Of a stretch of 48,450 nucleotides of DNA, positions 1-8,329 are shown piece after piece. This DNA is from Modestobacter sp. DSM 44400. Lineage in GTDB: Bacteria; Actinomycetota; Actinomycetes; Mycobacteriales; Geodermatophilaceae. Under the pieces are notes generated by a model. The model worked only from the letters and a program-made list of their open reading frames with translations, was not told the DNA's origin and did no database searches. Position numbers and translations under genes: made by a program. Position 1 is the stretch's first letter. Every line of letters starts with the position of its first letter. Location of the stretch: positions 1 to 48,450 of the forward strand of contig NZ_FNOZ01000032.1 of the NCBI RefSeq assembly GCF_900107175.1, in the 5' to 3' direction.

Positions 1-20
1 CAACACCTACCTCACGGCCG

Positions 21-308
21 GTGCAGGCGGGGGACCGCCACCTCAACTTCCACGAGACCCGGGACAACCTCGTCCTGCCCGACGGCGAGGTCCTGCCGCT
101 GTGCCGACTGCGCTCTGTCGGCTCGGCTACGGTCTGGGGCTTCGCGATCTACCGGGCCAGCCACGACGACTACGAAGACAACGTCCTGCCCAGCGGCTCA
201 CCCACCGGCACCGCCGAAGAGGCGCTCGACTGCGCCTGTGGCCTCTACCTCAACAACCCAACCGCCTGGACGGCGGACCCCCGACGTTCCAACGGCGGGG
301 ACCACTAG
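21..308 (+). CDS. Hypothetical protein, probably 5'-partial
   Basis: A reading frame of 95 codons runs from GTG at 21 to the stop at 306-308. It stays open to the left edge of the window, and no ribosome binding site precedes the GTG, so the true start may lie outside. The protein is acidic and hydrophilic, with no signal peptide or membrane segment. It contains HLNFHETRDNLVLPDGEVLP near the N-terminus and a Cys-containing segment (ALDCACGLYLNNP) near the C-terminus. I do not recognise the family. The amino-acid composition looks coding (acidic and aromatic residues spread evenly, no Arg/Pro runs), unlike the overlapping frames. The next gene follows 81 bp downstream. Confidence 0.5.
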   Translation: MQAGDRHLNFHETRDNLVLPDGEVLPLCRLRSVGSATVWGFAIYRASHDDYEDNVLPSGSPTGTAEEALDCACGLYLNNPTAWTADPRRSNGGDH

Positions 309-389
309 CCATGCCGGCAGTGACCGGGAAGGGGGACGACGGCGCGCCGACGTGCTGCGCGCCTGAGCTCTGGAGACCACCATGGTGCG

Positions 390-1355
390 GTGATCACGAC
401 CCCGCTCACCCGTTGGTTCGATCTGCAGGCCCCGGTTTTCGGCGCCCCGATGGCCGGCGTCGCCGGCGGTGAGATGGCTCGCGCGGTCTCGCTGGGCGGC
501 GGGCTGGGGATGATCGGCGTCGGCAACCTCACCGACCCCGACTGGCTGACCGGGCAGGCCCGGCTGCCCGAGGAGTCCGACGTCTCCTTCGGCGTCGGGC
601 TGATGGCCTGGGTGCTCGCCGACCGACCCGAGCTGCTCGCCGCCACCATCGCCGTCCAGCCGGCGCTGGTGTCGGTCTCCTTCGGCGACCCGGGGCCCTA
701 CGTCGGTCCGCTGCACGACGCCGGTATCGCGGTGGCGACCGCGGTGAACACCCGGGAGGACGCCGACCGGGCCACCGACGCCGGCGCGGACGTCCTGGTC
801 GTGCAGGGCACCGAGGCCGGCGGGCACACCGGGCGCCGGGCCACGCTGCCCCTGCTGCAGGAGGTGCTGGCCATCACCGACCGACCGGTGCTGGCCGCCG
901 GTGGCATCGCCACCGGGGCCGGGCTGGCCGCCGTGCTCGTGGCGGGGGCGGCCGGGGCGTGGATCGGCACCCCACTGCTGGCCTGCCCCGAAGGGCTCAA
1001 CAACGCGGCTGCGCGCCAGCGCGTCCGGGCCGCCGGCGGGGACCGCACCGTGCTGACCCGTGCCTTCGACATCGCCCAGGGCTTGGCCTGGCCCGAGCGG
1101 TGGCCGGGCCGGGCGCTGGTCAACGAGTTCACCGAGACCTGGCACGGCCGGGAGGCCGAGCTGCGCGGCGACACCCGGGCGGCCGAGCAGGTGCGCGCCG
1201 CACGCCGGGACGGCGACCTGGACCACTCTCCCGTCTACGCAGGGGAGTCGGTCGGCCTGGTCACCGGCGAGGAGTCGGCCACCGACGTCGTCCGCCGGCT
1301 GGCCGCCGACGCGGAAGTCACCCTTCGGGGGGTGCCCCGGTTGCTCTCGACCTGA
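390..1355 (+). CDS. Nitronate monooxygenase family FMN-dependent oxidoreductase
   Basis: The 321-residue product matches the nitronate monooxygenase / 2-nitropropane dioxygenase TIM-barrel family, which oxidises alkyl nitronates such as propionate-3-nitronate with bound FMN. The N-terminal APVFGAPMAGVAGG is the family's first FMN-binding loop. GTEAGGHTGR (about residues 145-154) carries the conserved His, and AAGGIATG followed by GAWIGTPLL forms the phosphate-binding end of the barrel. Length is normal for the short actinobacterial forms. The start is GTG 390; an ATG at 382 is out of use because it meets a stop after three codons. GGAG at 372-375 is a distant ribosome binding site. The exact substrate cannot be read from sequence; related flavoproteins such as enoyl-ACP reductase FabK share the fold. 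Confidence 0.85.
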   Translation: MITTPLTRWFDLQAPVFGAPMAGVAGGEMARAVSLGGGLGMIGVGNLTDPDWLTGQARLPEESDVSFGVGLMAWVLADRPELLAATIAVQPALVSVSFGDPGPYVGPLHDAGIAVATAVNTREDADRATDAGADVLVVQGTEAGGHTGRRATLPLLQEVLAITDRPVLAAGGIATGAGLAAVLVAGAAGAWIGTPLLACPEGLNNAAARQRVRAAGGDRTVLTRAFDIAQGLAWPERWPGRALVNEFTETWHGREAELRGDTRAAEQVRAARRDGDLDHSPVYAGESVGLVTGEESATDVVRRLAADAEVTLRGVPRLLST

Positions 1356-1426
1356 CGGGTGCCGGCCGGATGTGATGATCACCTCCGGTCCGGCGCCGTG
1401 GACCACAGGCCGTCGAGAGGTCATCC

Positions 1427-1966
1427 GTGCAGAGCACCACCGCCGCACCCCCGAGCGACAGCTCACTGAGCGATGTCCGATCGCCGAGGCAGCAGCCGCC
1501 CAAGATCTGGGCACGGCGCCTCGCCATCGCCGTCCTGGTGCTGGTCGTGGCGGTCGGCGCGACCGGCTGGCTCGGCGTGCACAGCGCCGAGGTGACCGCC
1601 GAGGGCGGCGGCTACACGATGTCCGTCCAATACCCGCGAGTTGCCCGGGCCGGCTGGGACATCCCGTGGACGGTCACCGTCACCGCGCCGGGCACCTTCC
1701 CCGATGAGGTGACGCTGGCGGTGACGTCGGACTGGTTCGACCTCTTCGAGAGCCAGGGCATGAGCCCGCAACCGAGCGAGGAGTACTCCGACGCCACCAT
1801 GTCCTACTTCGTGCTGGACACGCCGCCCACCGGGAACACGTTGACCTTTGACTTCGACACCTACGTGCAGCCCACGGCGCAGCTCGGCGCGTCCGCGGAC
1901 GTCTGGCTGATCGTCGACGACCAACGGGTCGCCTCCGTCGAGTACCGGACCTGGCTGGTGCCCTGA
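1427..1966 (+). CDS. Membrane-anchored extracytoplasmic protein of unknown function
   Basis: This 179-residue protein has a short Ser/Pro-rich cytoplasmic head, a basic stretch (KIWARR), one strong hydrophobic segment (about residues 27-47) and an extracytoplasmic domain of about 130 residues rich in beta-prone Thr/Val and aromatic residues. It looks like a beta-sandwich exposed outside the membrane. I do not recognise the family. GAGAGG at 1414-1419 is a good ribosome binding site for the GTG start. The stop overlaps the start of the DUF421 gene (TGATG at 1964-1968), so the two are translationally coupled and probably act together at the membrane. Confidence 0.75.
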   Translation: MQSTTAAPPSDSSLSDVRSPRQQPPKIWARRLAIAVLVLVVAVGATGWLGVHSAEVTAEGGGYTMSVQYPRVARAGWDIPWTVTVTAPGTFPDEVTLAVTSDWFDLFESQGMSPQPSEEYSDATMSYFVLDTPPTGNTLTFDFDTYVQPTAQLGASADVWLIVDDQRVASVEYRTWLVP

Positions 1967-2448
1967 TGGAGGTCGTCGTCCGGGCGCTCGTCTTCGCCGT
2001 CTTCCTGTTCGTCGTCACCCGGGTGGTGGGCCGGGCCACGCTCAGCGAGCTGACGGCCTTCGAGCTCATCATGTACGTGGTGATGGGCGACCTGATCCAG
2101 CAGGCGGTGACCCAGCAGGACTACTCGGTGACCGGCGGCATCCTGGCGATCAGCGTCTTCGCGCTGCTCACCATCGCCGCCGGGTACGCCGTCCGGCGGT
2201 GGCGCCAGGTCCGGCCGACGCTGCACGGCGTGCCCTACGTGCTGATCCGCGGCGGCGAGCTGGTGGCGGAGACGATGCGGATGGAGCGGGTGTCGATGGA
2301 CGACCTGCTGATCGCCGTCCGGCAGCAGGGCATCCTCCGCTTCAGCGACATCGACCTGGCCGTGCTGGAGACCAACGGCCGGATCTCCTTCTTCACCGGC
2401 AAGGGCACCAGCGACGGCGCCGCGGCGCCACCGGACCAGCTGGGCTGA
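1966..2448 (+). CDS. DUF421/YetF family membrane protein
   Basis: The 160-residue product has the YetF (DUF421) plan: about three N-terminal transmembrane helices (residues 4-22, 33-50 and 56-76), then a small cytoplasmic alpha/beta domain. The family signature is visible as RVVGRATLSELTAFELIMYV, then RPTLHGVPYVLIRGGELV and the basic MRMERVSMDDLLIAVRQQG. This domain mediates oligomerisation in the Bacillus spore protein SpoVA/YetF group; the biochemical role outside spores is unknown. It shares TGATG with the upstream anchored protein. The stop lies one base from the stop of a decayed DsbA gene on the other strand. Confidence 0.88.
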   Translation: MEVVVRALVFAVFLFVVTRVVGRATLSELTAFELIMYVVMGDLIQQAVTQQDYSVTGGILAISVFALLTIAAGYAVRRWRQVRPTLHGVPYVLIRGGELVAETMRMERVSMDDLLIAVRQQGILRFSDIDLAVLETNGRISFFTGKGTSDGAAAPPDQLG

Positions 2449-2449
2449 A

Positions 2450-2624
2450 TCAGACCGCGCAGGTGCCGTCCTCGCAGCCGCGGGCCTCCTCGGCGTCCAG
2501 CCCGGCCTCGGCGCCCAGCTCGACGAGGGAGTCGACGTCGAACACCGGGCGCTGCTCCTCGAAGTAGGCGTGCAGCAGCCGCCACGACGTCGGACCACAC
2601 CTCGATCTGCCTGCCGCGCCCCAC
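2450..2624 (-). pseudogene. Internally deleted DsbA/FrnE-family oxidoreductase remnant
   Basis: Three separate pieces of a FrnE-like DsbA gene can be recognised on the minus strand. From GTG 2624 the frame gives GRGRQIEVWSDVV, the typical start of these proteins, but the catalytic CPWC region that should follow is missing. The homology resumes in a different frame with WRLLHAYFEEQRPVFD and VELGAEAGLDAEEAR, normally found in the middle of the protein. It then jumps to GCEDGTCAV, which resembles the usual C-terminal Cys motif. About 58 codons survive of a usual 220-240. At least two deletions, one of them frame-shifting, removed the active site, so no functional enzyme can be made. The second frame could be translated as a 64-residue peptide from ATG 2645, overlapping the stop of the cation-efflux gene. 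Confidence 0.75.
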
Positions 2625-2640
2625 CGGACCCCGGCCGGGC

Positions 2641-3678
2641 TCATTCCAGCTCGCCGGCCTCCGGCGCCCGGAACCGCGCCTTCCCGTTCCCGGGGGTGGG
2701 GTCGAGGAAGACGTAGCGGACGCCGGGGTGCCGCGCGACCAGCCGCCGTTCGGCCTCGTCGGCGGCCCGCTCGATGTCGGCGACCGTGGCGCTGTCGGCG
2801 AAGTCCACCTTCGCCGACACGATCACCTGCCCGGGGCCGATCACCGAGGTGAGCAGGAACGGGACGTCGTCCACCAGGTCCATGCCGGCCAGCTCGTCCT
2901 TGAGCTCCTGCTGGGTCGTCCCCGGCAGGGACTGGCCGATCAGCAGGGACACATTGGCCTGCGCCAGGACGCCGGCCACCAGGATCAGCAGCAGGCCGAT
3001 GAGGATGGCGGCGATGCCGTCCCACACCGGGTCGCCGGTCATCTGCTCCAGGAAGAGCCCGAGGGCGGCGAGGACCAGGCCGACGAGCGCGGCGCTGTCC
3101 TCGAAGGTGACCGCCTTGATGGTGGTGTCCGTGGTGTGCTGCAGGTACCGGCGGGACGTCGTCCCGTGCTCCTTCGCCTCGCCGCGGACCTGGCGCACGG
3201 CTTTCACCAGTGAGCCGCCCTCGAGCACGAAGGAGACGGCCAGCACGATGTAGGAGATCGTCGGCGAGCCCTGCTCCTCACCTCCCAGGATGGTCGTCAC
3301 GCCCTGGTAGATCGAGAAGCCGGCGCCGACGCCGAAGGTGCACAGCGAGGCGATGAACGCCCAGAAGTACGTCTCCCGGCCGTAGCCGAACGGGTGCCGG
3401 GCATCCGCGGCCCGGTTCCCGCGCTTGAGGGCGACGAACAGCAGCACCTCGGTGACGGTGTCGGCCAGCGAGTGCGCCGCCTCCGACAACATCGCCGAGG
3501 AGTGGCTGATCAGGCCGCCGACGAGCTTGGCGACGGCGATGGCCAGGTTGACCGCGCCCGCCACGATCACGGTGCCGGTCGACTCCCCGCCGGAGCCCTT
3601 CTCCGCCTTGCCCCCACTACTGCCCCCGGTGGCCTCCTCGGCCAGTGCGTGCCCGGTGGTCGGAGCTGGTTGCGTCAT
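2641..3678 (-). CDS. Cation diffusion facilitator family transporter
   Basis: The 345-residue product is a CDF-type divalent metal/proton antiporter that exports Zn, Fe, Mn or Co from the cytoplasm. A Gly/Ser/Lys-rich head (to about residue 35) is followed by six membrane segments. The first carries the motif SEAAHSLADTVTEV with a metal-binding Asp, then HPFGYGRETYFWAFIASL. The later VTFEDSAALVG carries the second acidic site. The cytoplasmic C-terminal ferredoxin-like domain (about 250-330) contains QVIVSAKVDFAD. The metal cannot be assigned from the motifs. It ends within an ATGA shared with the downstream DsbA remnant, so a linked redox gene was once co-transcribed. An FKBP gene lies 80 bp upstream on the same strand. 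Confidence 0.92.
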   Translation of the reverse strand: MTQPAPTTGHALAEEATGGSSGGKAEKGSGGESTGTVIVAGAVNLAIAVAKLVGGLISHSSAMLSEAAHSLADTVTEVLLFVALKRGNRAADARHPFGYGRETYFWAFIASLCTFGVGAGFSIYQGVTTILGGEEQGSPTISYIVLAVSFVLEGGSLVKAVRQVRGEAKEHGTTSRRYLQHTTDTTIKAVTFEDSAALVGLVLAALGLFLEQMTGDPVWDGIAAILIGLLLILVAGVLAQANVSLLIGQSLPGTTQQELKDELAGMDLVDDVPFLLTSVIGPGQVIVSAKVDFADSATVADIERAADEAERRLVARHPGVRYVFLDPTPGNGKARFRAPEAGELE

Positions 3679-3758
3679 GCGACCACCCGTGCCCCGCCGG
3701 GGGCGGGGGCAACCGCGACGTCATGCCCTCCTCGTCGGCGGGGGCAGGGGGTCCTTCG

Positions 3759-4136
3759 TCAGCGGACGCCGACGAGGTCGACGACGAAGACCAGGGTCGC
3801 GCCGGGCTTGATGACGCCGCCGGCCCCGCGCTCGCCGTAGGCCTTGTGCGCCGGGATGGTCAGCCTGCGGCGGCCGCCCACCTTCATGCCCTCGATGCCC
3901 TCGTCCCAGCCCTGGATGACCATGCCGACGCCGAGCTGGAACTCCAGCGGGTCGCCCCGGTCCCAGGAGGCGTCGAACTGCTCGCCGCCGTCGTGGGTGA
4001 CGCCCACGTAATGGGCCTGGACCAGGCTGCCGCGGGTGGCCTCCGGGCCGTCACCCACCACCAGGTCCTCAACCACCAGGTCGTCGGGGACCGGTCCGGT
4101 CGGCGGTTCGACGTCGGGTCGGGTCAGCTCTGCCAC
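3759..4136 (-). CDS. FKBP-type peptidyl-prolyl cis-trans isomerase
   Basis: A 125-residue single-domain FKBP that catalyses cis-trans isomerisation of X-Pro bonds. No signal peptide is present, so it is cytoplasmic. The family core is clear: GSLVQAHYVGV, then FDASWDRGDPLEFQLG, VIQGWDEGIEGMKVGGRRRL, IPAHKAYGERG, and the last strand ATLVFVVDLVGV. GTG 4136 is chosen as start because AGGAG lies 7 bases upstream. A longer in-frame extension to 4541 would run into the divergent kinase gene and lacks family similarity. It is divergent from the kinase gene, with about 217 bp between the starts. Confidence 0.93.
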   Translation of the reverse strand: MAELTRPDVEPPTGPVPDDLVVEDLVVGDGPEATRGSLVQAHYVGVTHDGGEQFDASWDRGDPLEFQLGVGMVIQGWDEGIEGMKVGGRRRLTIPAHKAYGERGAGGVIKPGATLVFVVDLVGVR

Positions 4137-4353
4137 GGAAGTGCTCCTCGGGTCGGTGCCGGGGCCGGTCCCCGGCGGCACTGGACCCATCCAAGCCGCC
4201 CGCGCCCTGCCCAGCCAGCGGGGGCCTGCCGCGCCGGGGTTCCGCAGGACCCGGCTGCACGGGACGGTAGGTTGCATGCGCGAGTGGGTCGACGCCGACC
4301 GCCGCCGGCGCGCTCGGCGAGCCGGACCGGGCCCGGTCCATGAAGGCGCGGCG

Positions 4354-7080
4354 ATGGAGGTGGGTGTGGTCCCGGAGCTGCCCTCGGGACCCGCGGGCGA
4401 CGACCTGTTCGCCGACGGCGGCGAGTGCGGCCGGCTGATGGCCACCCACGACTGGTCGGCCACCCCGATGGGCCCGGTGGCCTCCTGGCCGGCCAGCCTG
4501 CGCTTCGCCGTCCGCACGGTGCTCTCCTCCCGGTTCCCCATGGTGTTGACCTGGGGCCCCGAGTACCTGCAGTTCTACAACGACGGCTACGCCCCCTTCA
4601 TCGGCGCCAAACACCCCGCCATCGGCGAGGACATCCGCATCACCCTGGCCGAGGGATGGGCGGCGCTGGAGGGGCCGGTCGAGCACGCCATGGCGACCCG
4701 GGAGGCATCCTGGCTGCCCCGGCTGCCGTTGCTCCTCGAACGCGCGGGCTACCGCGAGGAGACCTACTTCACCGTCTCCCACGCCCCGGCCTTCGCCGAC
4801 GACGGGGCCGTGGCCGGCATGCTCGGCGTCTGCACCGAGGTCACCGGCGAGGTGCTGGGCGAGCGCCGCCAGCAGCTGCTGCGCGACCTGGCCACCGCCG
4901 GCGCCCAGCTGGGCGAGGAGAACCAGGTCATCACGGCGATGTGCGCGGCGCTGGCCACCGACCGGCTGGACATGCCGTTCGCCGCGGTCTACCTGCTGGA
5001 CGCCGGCGACTCCCGCCTGCACCGGGCCGGCACCGTCGGCTGCCCGCCCGAGCTGCTGCCCGAGGTCTGCCGGACCTCCGCCGGGCTGCCCGACGACGTG
5101 ACCGGGTTGGGCCTGCGCGGCGGCATCTGGGACGACGCCGTCACCGACGCCGTGGCGCTGCCGCTGCCGGCCGCCACCGGCGAGGAGCCGATCGGCTGGC
5201 TGCTGGCCGCGGTCAGCCCCAACCTGGCCCTGGACGAGGGCCTCCGCACCTTCCACCACCTGGTGGCCGGCCAGTTCGCCGGTGCCGTGGCCAACGCCCG
5301 GGCCTTCGACGCCGAGCGACGCCGCGCGGAGTCGCTGGCCGAGCTAGACCGGGCGAAGACCGCGTTCTTCTCCGACGTCAGCCACGAGCTGCGCACTCCG
5401 CTCACCCTGCTGCTCGGTCCCCTCAGCGACGTGCTCGCCGACGCCGCCGACCCGCTCCCGGCGTCCGCCCGCGACCAGCTCAGCCTGGCGCTGCGCAACG
5501 GCCAGCGGCTACAGCGCCTGGTCAACGACCTGATGGACTTCGCCTCGATCGAGGTCGGCCGGGCCAGCGCCGTCCGGGTGCACACCGACGTGGCCACCTT
5601 CACCGCCGAGCTGGCCGGCGTGCTGCGCGCGGCCGCTGAGCGGGCCGGGCTGCAGCTGCTCGTCGACTGCCCGCCGCTGGAGGGCCCCGCGTTCGTGGAC
5701 CCGCGGCTGTGGGAGAAGGTCGTCCTCAACCTGCTGTCCAACGCGGTGAAGTACACCTTCGTCGGCAGCATCGCGGTGACGGTGCGCGCCGAGGGCGACC
5801 GGTTCGTGCTGACCGTCGCTGACACCGGCATCGGCATCCCGGCGGAGGAGCTGCCGTTGGTCTTCGACCGCTTCCACCGGGTCCCGGGCGCCGTGGCCCG
5901 CCACCGGGAGGGGACAGGCATCGGCCTGGCCCTCGTGCAGGAACTGGTCGGCCTGCACGGCGGCACGGTCGCGGTGGCCAGCGAGCCGGGCGTGGGCAGC
6001 ACGTTCAGCGTGTCGATGCCCTACGGCAGCGCGGACGCCGTCGAGGCCGGGCCGGCGACGCCTTCGCAGACCGCATACGGCACCGCCGAGGCCTGGGAAC
6101 GGGACGTCGCGCCGCGCGAGGACCCGCTGCTGGCCGCCGACACCGGCACCACCGTGCTGGTGGTCGACGACAACGCCGACATGCGGACCTACCTGATCCG
6201 GCTGCTGTCGCCGATCTGGGCGGTCCGGACGGCGACGAACGGCGAGGAGGCGCTGGCGAGCATCGGCCAGCACCGGCCCGACGTCGTCCTCACCGACGTG
6301 ATGATGCCGCGGGTCGACGGCTTCGAGCTGCTCCGCCGGCTGCGGGCGGACCCGGCGACCGCCGGCATCCCGGTGGTCATGCTGACCGCGCGCGCCGGTC
6401 AGGAGGCCGCCGTCGAGGGATTCGAGGCCGGCGTCGACGACTACCTGGCCAAGCCGTTCCAGGCCGCCGAGCTGATCGCCCGGGTGCGGGTCGCGGTCGA
6501 CCGGTCCGGCCGCGGAGCACCCCCGCGCCCGCCGGCCGCCGGGCGCGCCGCACCGCCGAGCGCCCCGCCGGTGCCCACGGCCGACGTCCGGACGCTGGTG
6601 CCGGCCAGCCGGCCCGCGGACTCCCTCCCCCCGCCGCCGGCAGCGCCCGAGGCGCCAGCGGAGCCGGTCCCGACCGTCCGGGAGCGCTGGCGCTTCGCCT
6701 CGACCGCCCAGACGATCCCCGCGCTGCGCCGGGCGCTGCGCCGGGCGCTGGCCGAGGCCGGGCTCGACGAGGACCAGGCCTATGACCTGCTGCTGGCGGC
6801 CTGCGAGGCGGCGACCAACGCCATCGAGCACGCCCAGGACCCCACCGAGCCGTTCTTCGACGTGACCGCCGAGGCGCTCGGAGGCGTCGTGACGATCACC
6901 GTCCGGGACTACGGGCAGTGGCGCGAGCGGGTGCCGAGCATGGACCGCGGACGCGGCTCCACGCTGATGAGCGCCTTCGCTGACATCACCGCCCGGCCCG
7001 GCCCGGAGGGCACCACCGTGACCATCCGGGCGCCGCGGGCGGCCGACACCGGCGACGGCGAGGAACCCACGCCGTCCTGA
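4354..7080 (+). CDS. Hybrid sensor histidine kinase with REC and RsbW-like ATPase domains
   Basis: This protein of about 908 residues contains a complete phosphorelay plus an anti-sigma-type domain. The N-terminal PAS-like sensor (about 25-165) has DWSATPMGPVASWP and FPMVLTWGPEYLQFYNDGY. A GAF-like region follows (170-315). HisKA has SHELRTPL with the phospho-accepting His near residue 344. The HATPase has NLLSNAVKYT, DTGIGIP and GTGIGLALV. A receiver (about 610-725) has VVDDNADMR, the acceptor Asp near 648 in LTDVMMP, and the Lys of LAKPF. After a 50-residue Pro/Ala linker, a second HATPase-like fold of the RsbW/SpoIIAB class (about 775-905) shows ACEAATNAIEHA and GRGSTLMSAF. No membrane segments, so cytoplasmic. 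ATG 4354 is preferred; ATG 4276 is possible. The design suggests a switch coupling a phosphorelay to partner-switching control of a sigma factor (inference). Confidence 0.9.
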   Translation: MEVGVVPELPSGPAGDDLFADGGECGRLMATHDWSATPMGPVASWPASLRFAVRTVLSSRFPMVLTWGPEYLQFYNDGYAPFIGAKHPAIGEDIRITLAEGWAALEGPVEHAMATREASWLPRLPLLLERAGYREETYFTVSHAPAFADDGAVAGMLGVCTEVTGEVLGERRQQLLRDLATAGAQLGEENQVITAMCAALATDRLDMPFAAVYLLDAGDSRLHRAGTVGCPPELLPEVCRTSAGLPDDVTGLGLRGGIWDDAVTDAVALPLPAATGEEPIGWLLAAVSPNLALDEGLRTFHHLVAGQFAGAVANARAFDAERRRAESLAELDRAKTAFFSDVSHELRTPLTLLLGPLSDVLADAADPLPASARDQLSLALRNGQRLQRLVNDLMDFASIEVGRASAVRVHTDVATFTAELAGVLRAAAERAGLQLLVDCPPLEGPAFVDPRLWEKVVLNLLSNAVKYTFVGSIAVTVRAEGDRFVLTVADTGIGIPAEELPLVFDRFHRVPGAVARHREGTGIGLALVQELVGLHGGTVAVASEPGVGSTFSVSMPYGSADAVEAGPATPSQTAYGTAEAWERDVAPREDPLLAADTGTTVLVVDDNADMRTYLIRLLSPIWAVRTATNGEEALASIGQHRPDVVLTDVMMPRVDGFELLRRLRADPATAGIPVVMLTARAGQEAAVEGFEAGVDDYLAKPFQAAELIARVRVAVDRSGRGAPPRPPAAGRAAPPSAPPVPTADVRTLVPASRPADSLPPPPAAPEAPAEPVPTVRERWRFASTAQTIPALRRALRRALAEAGLDEDQAYDLLLAACEAATNAIEHAQDPTEPFFDVTAEALGGVVTITVRDYGQWRERVPSMDRGRGSTLMSAFADITARPGPEGTTVTIRAPRAADTGDGEEPTPS

Positions 7081-7196
7081 GGCGCGGAAACGTGCTGCGC
7101 CAGCCGGCCGGGAGGACTAGCTTTCCGGCCATGCCCCCCGATTGACCCACCGGTCCGCCCCCACCGCCGTTCACGGTCCGCTCGCTGGTCCGCCGC

Positions 7197-8306
7197 GTGC
7201 TGGCCTGGTCCGCCGTCGCCGAGTTCGTCCCGCTCTACCCGCTGTACGCGCTGCTGTTCGCCGACACCAGGCTCGACGACCGCGACATCTCGGCGCTGCT
7301 CGCACTCTGGTCGGCCACCGCCGTGCTCGCCGAGGTGCCCTCCGGCGCGTTCGCCGACCGCTTCTCCCGGCGCGGCGCACTGGTCACCGCGGGCGTCCTC
7401 CAGGCCGCCGGCTACCTGCTGTGGGCGGCGTTACCCGGCTTTCCGGGGTTCGCGGCGGGGTTCGTCGTGTGGGCGGTGGGTGGCGCCCTGGTGTCCGGGT
7501 CCTTCGAGGCGCTGCTGCACGACGGGCTGGCGGCGGCCGGGGCCGCCGGGCAGTTCGGCCGGGTGTACGGCTGGGTGAACGCCGTCGACCTGCTGGTGCA
7601 GGTGCCGACCGCCCTGGCCGCCGCCGCGCTGTTCTCCGTCGGCGGGTTCCCACTCGTCGGTTGGGCAAGCGTCGCGACCTGCCTGGCCGCCGCCGGCCTG
7701 GCGGCCCGGCTGCCGGAGGCATTCCATGGGACCGAGAACCCGGACGGCGACGGGCCGGGCTGGTGGGACATCCTGTCCGCCGGGGTCACCGAGGCCGCCG
7801 GCCGCCCGGCAGTACGGACGGCGGTGCTGCTGGTGGTGCTGCTCGGCGGACTGGACGCGATGGAGGAGTACTTCCCCCTGCTGGCCCGCGACTGGGGTGT
7901 GCCGGACGCGGCCAACCCGCTGGTCCTGCTGGGGGTGCCGCTGGCCGGGGCGGTCGGGGCCGCGCTCGGCGGGCGGGCGGCGTCCTGGCCTCGTTCGGCG
8001 GTCACCGTCGCGCTCGCCACGGCCGGTTTCGCCCTGGTTGCCGCCGCCGTGCTGGCCGTGCCGGCCGGCCTGGGCGCGGTGGCCGCGGGCTACGCGCTGT
8101 ACCGGCTGGTGCTGGTGGTCGCCGAGACCCGGCTGCAGGAGGCGATCACCGGCCCAGCCCGAGCAACGGTCACCTCGATGGCCGGGCTCGGCGTGGAGCT
8201 CGCCGCGCTGGCGCTCTTCGCGGCCTACGCCACCGGCGGGCTCGTGCTGGTTGCCGGCGCCGTCCTGCTGCTGGCCGCAGCGCTCCCCCGGCTCATCCGG
8301 CCTTGA
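7197..8306 (+). CDS. MFS transporter
   Basis: The 369-residue protein is hydrophobic, with 10-12 predicted membrane helices and the major facilitator signature between helices 2 and 3 (ALWSATAVLAEVPSGAFADRF). The substrate is unknown. GTG 7197 begins inside or just before the first helix and has no ribosome binding site. In the same frame an ATG lies at 7131, 15 bases after GGAGG (7111-7115), but its fifth codon is TGA (7143-7145). Reading that codon as CGA would give a natural N-terminus rich in Pro leading into VRSLVRRVLAWSAV. The gene may therefore carry a nonsense mutation near its start, or initiate weakly at GTG 7197. It is convergent with an acyl-CoA dehydrogenase gene. Confidence 0.82.
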   Translation: MLAWSAVAEFVPLYPLYALLFADTRLDDRDISALLALWSATAVLAEVPSGAFADRFSRRGALVTAGVLQAAGYLLWAALPGFPGFAAGFVVWAVGGALVSGSFEALLHDGLAAAGAAGQFGRVYGWVNAVDLLVQVPTALAAAALFSVGGFPLVGWASVATCLAAAGLAARLPEAFHGTENPDGDGPGWWDILSAGVTEAAGRPAVRTAVLLVVLLGGLDAMEEYFPLLARDWGVPDAANPLVLLGVPLAGAVGAALGGRAASWPRSAVTVALATAGFALVAAAVLAVPAGLGAVAAGYALYRLVLVVAETRLQEAITGPARATVTSMAGLGVELAALALFAAYATGGLVLVAGAVLLLAAALPRLIRP

Positions 8307-8329
8307 GCCCGGAAAGGTCCGGGGAGGGG

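Noticed and set aside
4036-4353. Upstream extension of the hybrid kinase to 4036
   Set aside because: It would overlap the FKBP gene and its ribosome binding site, and the extra residues are Arg/Gly/Pro-rich without homology.
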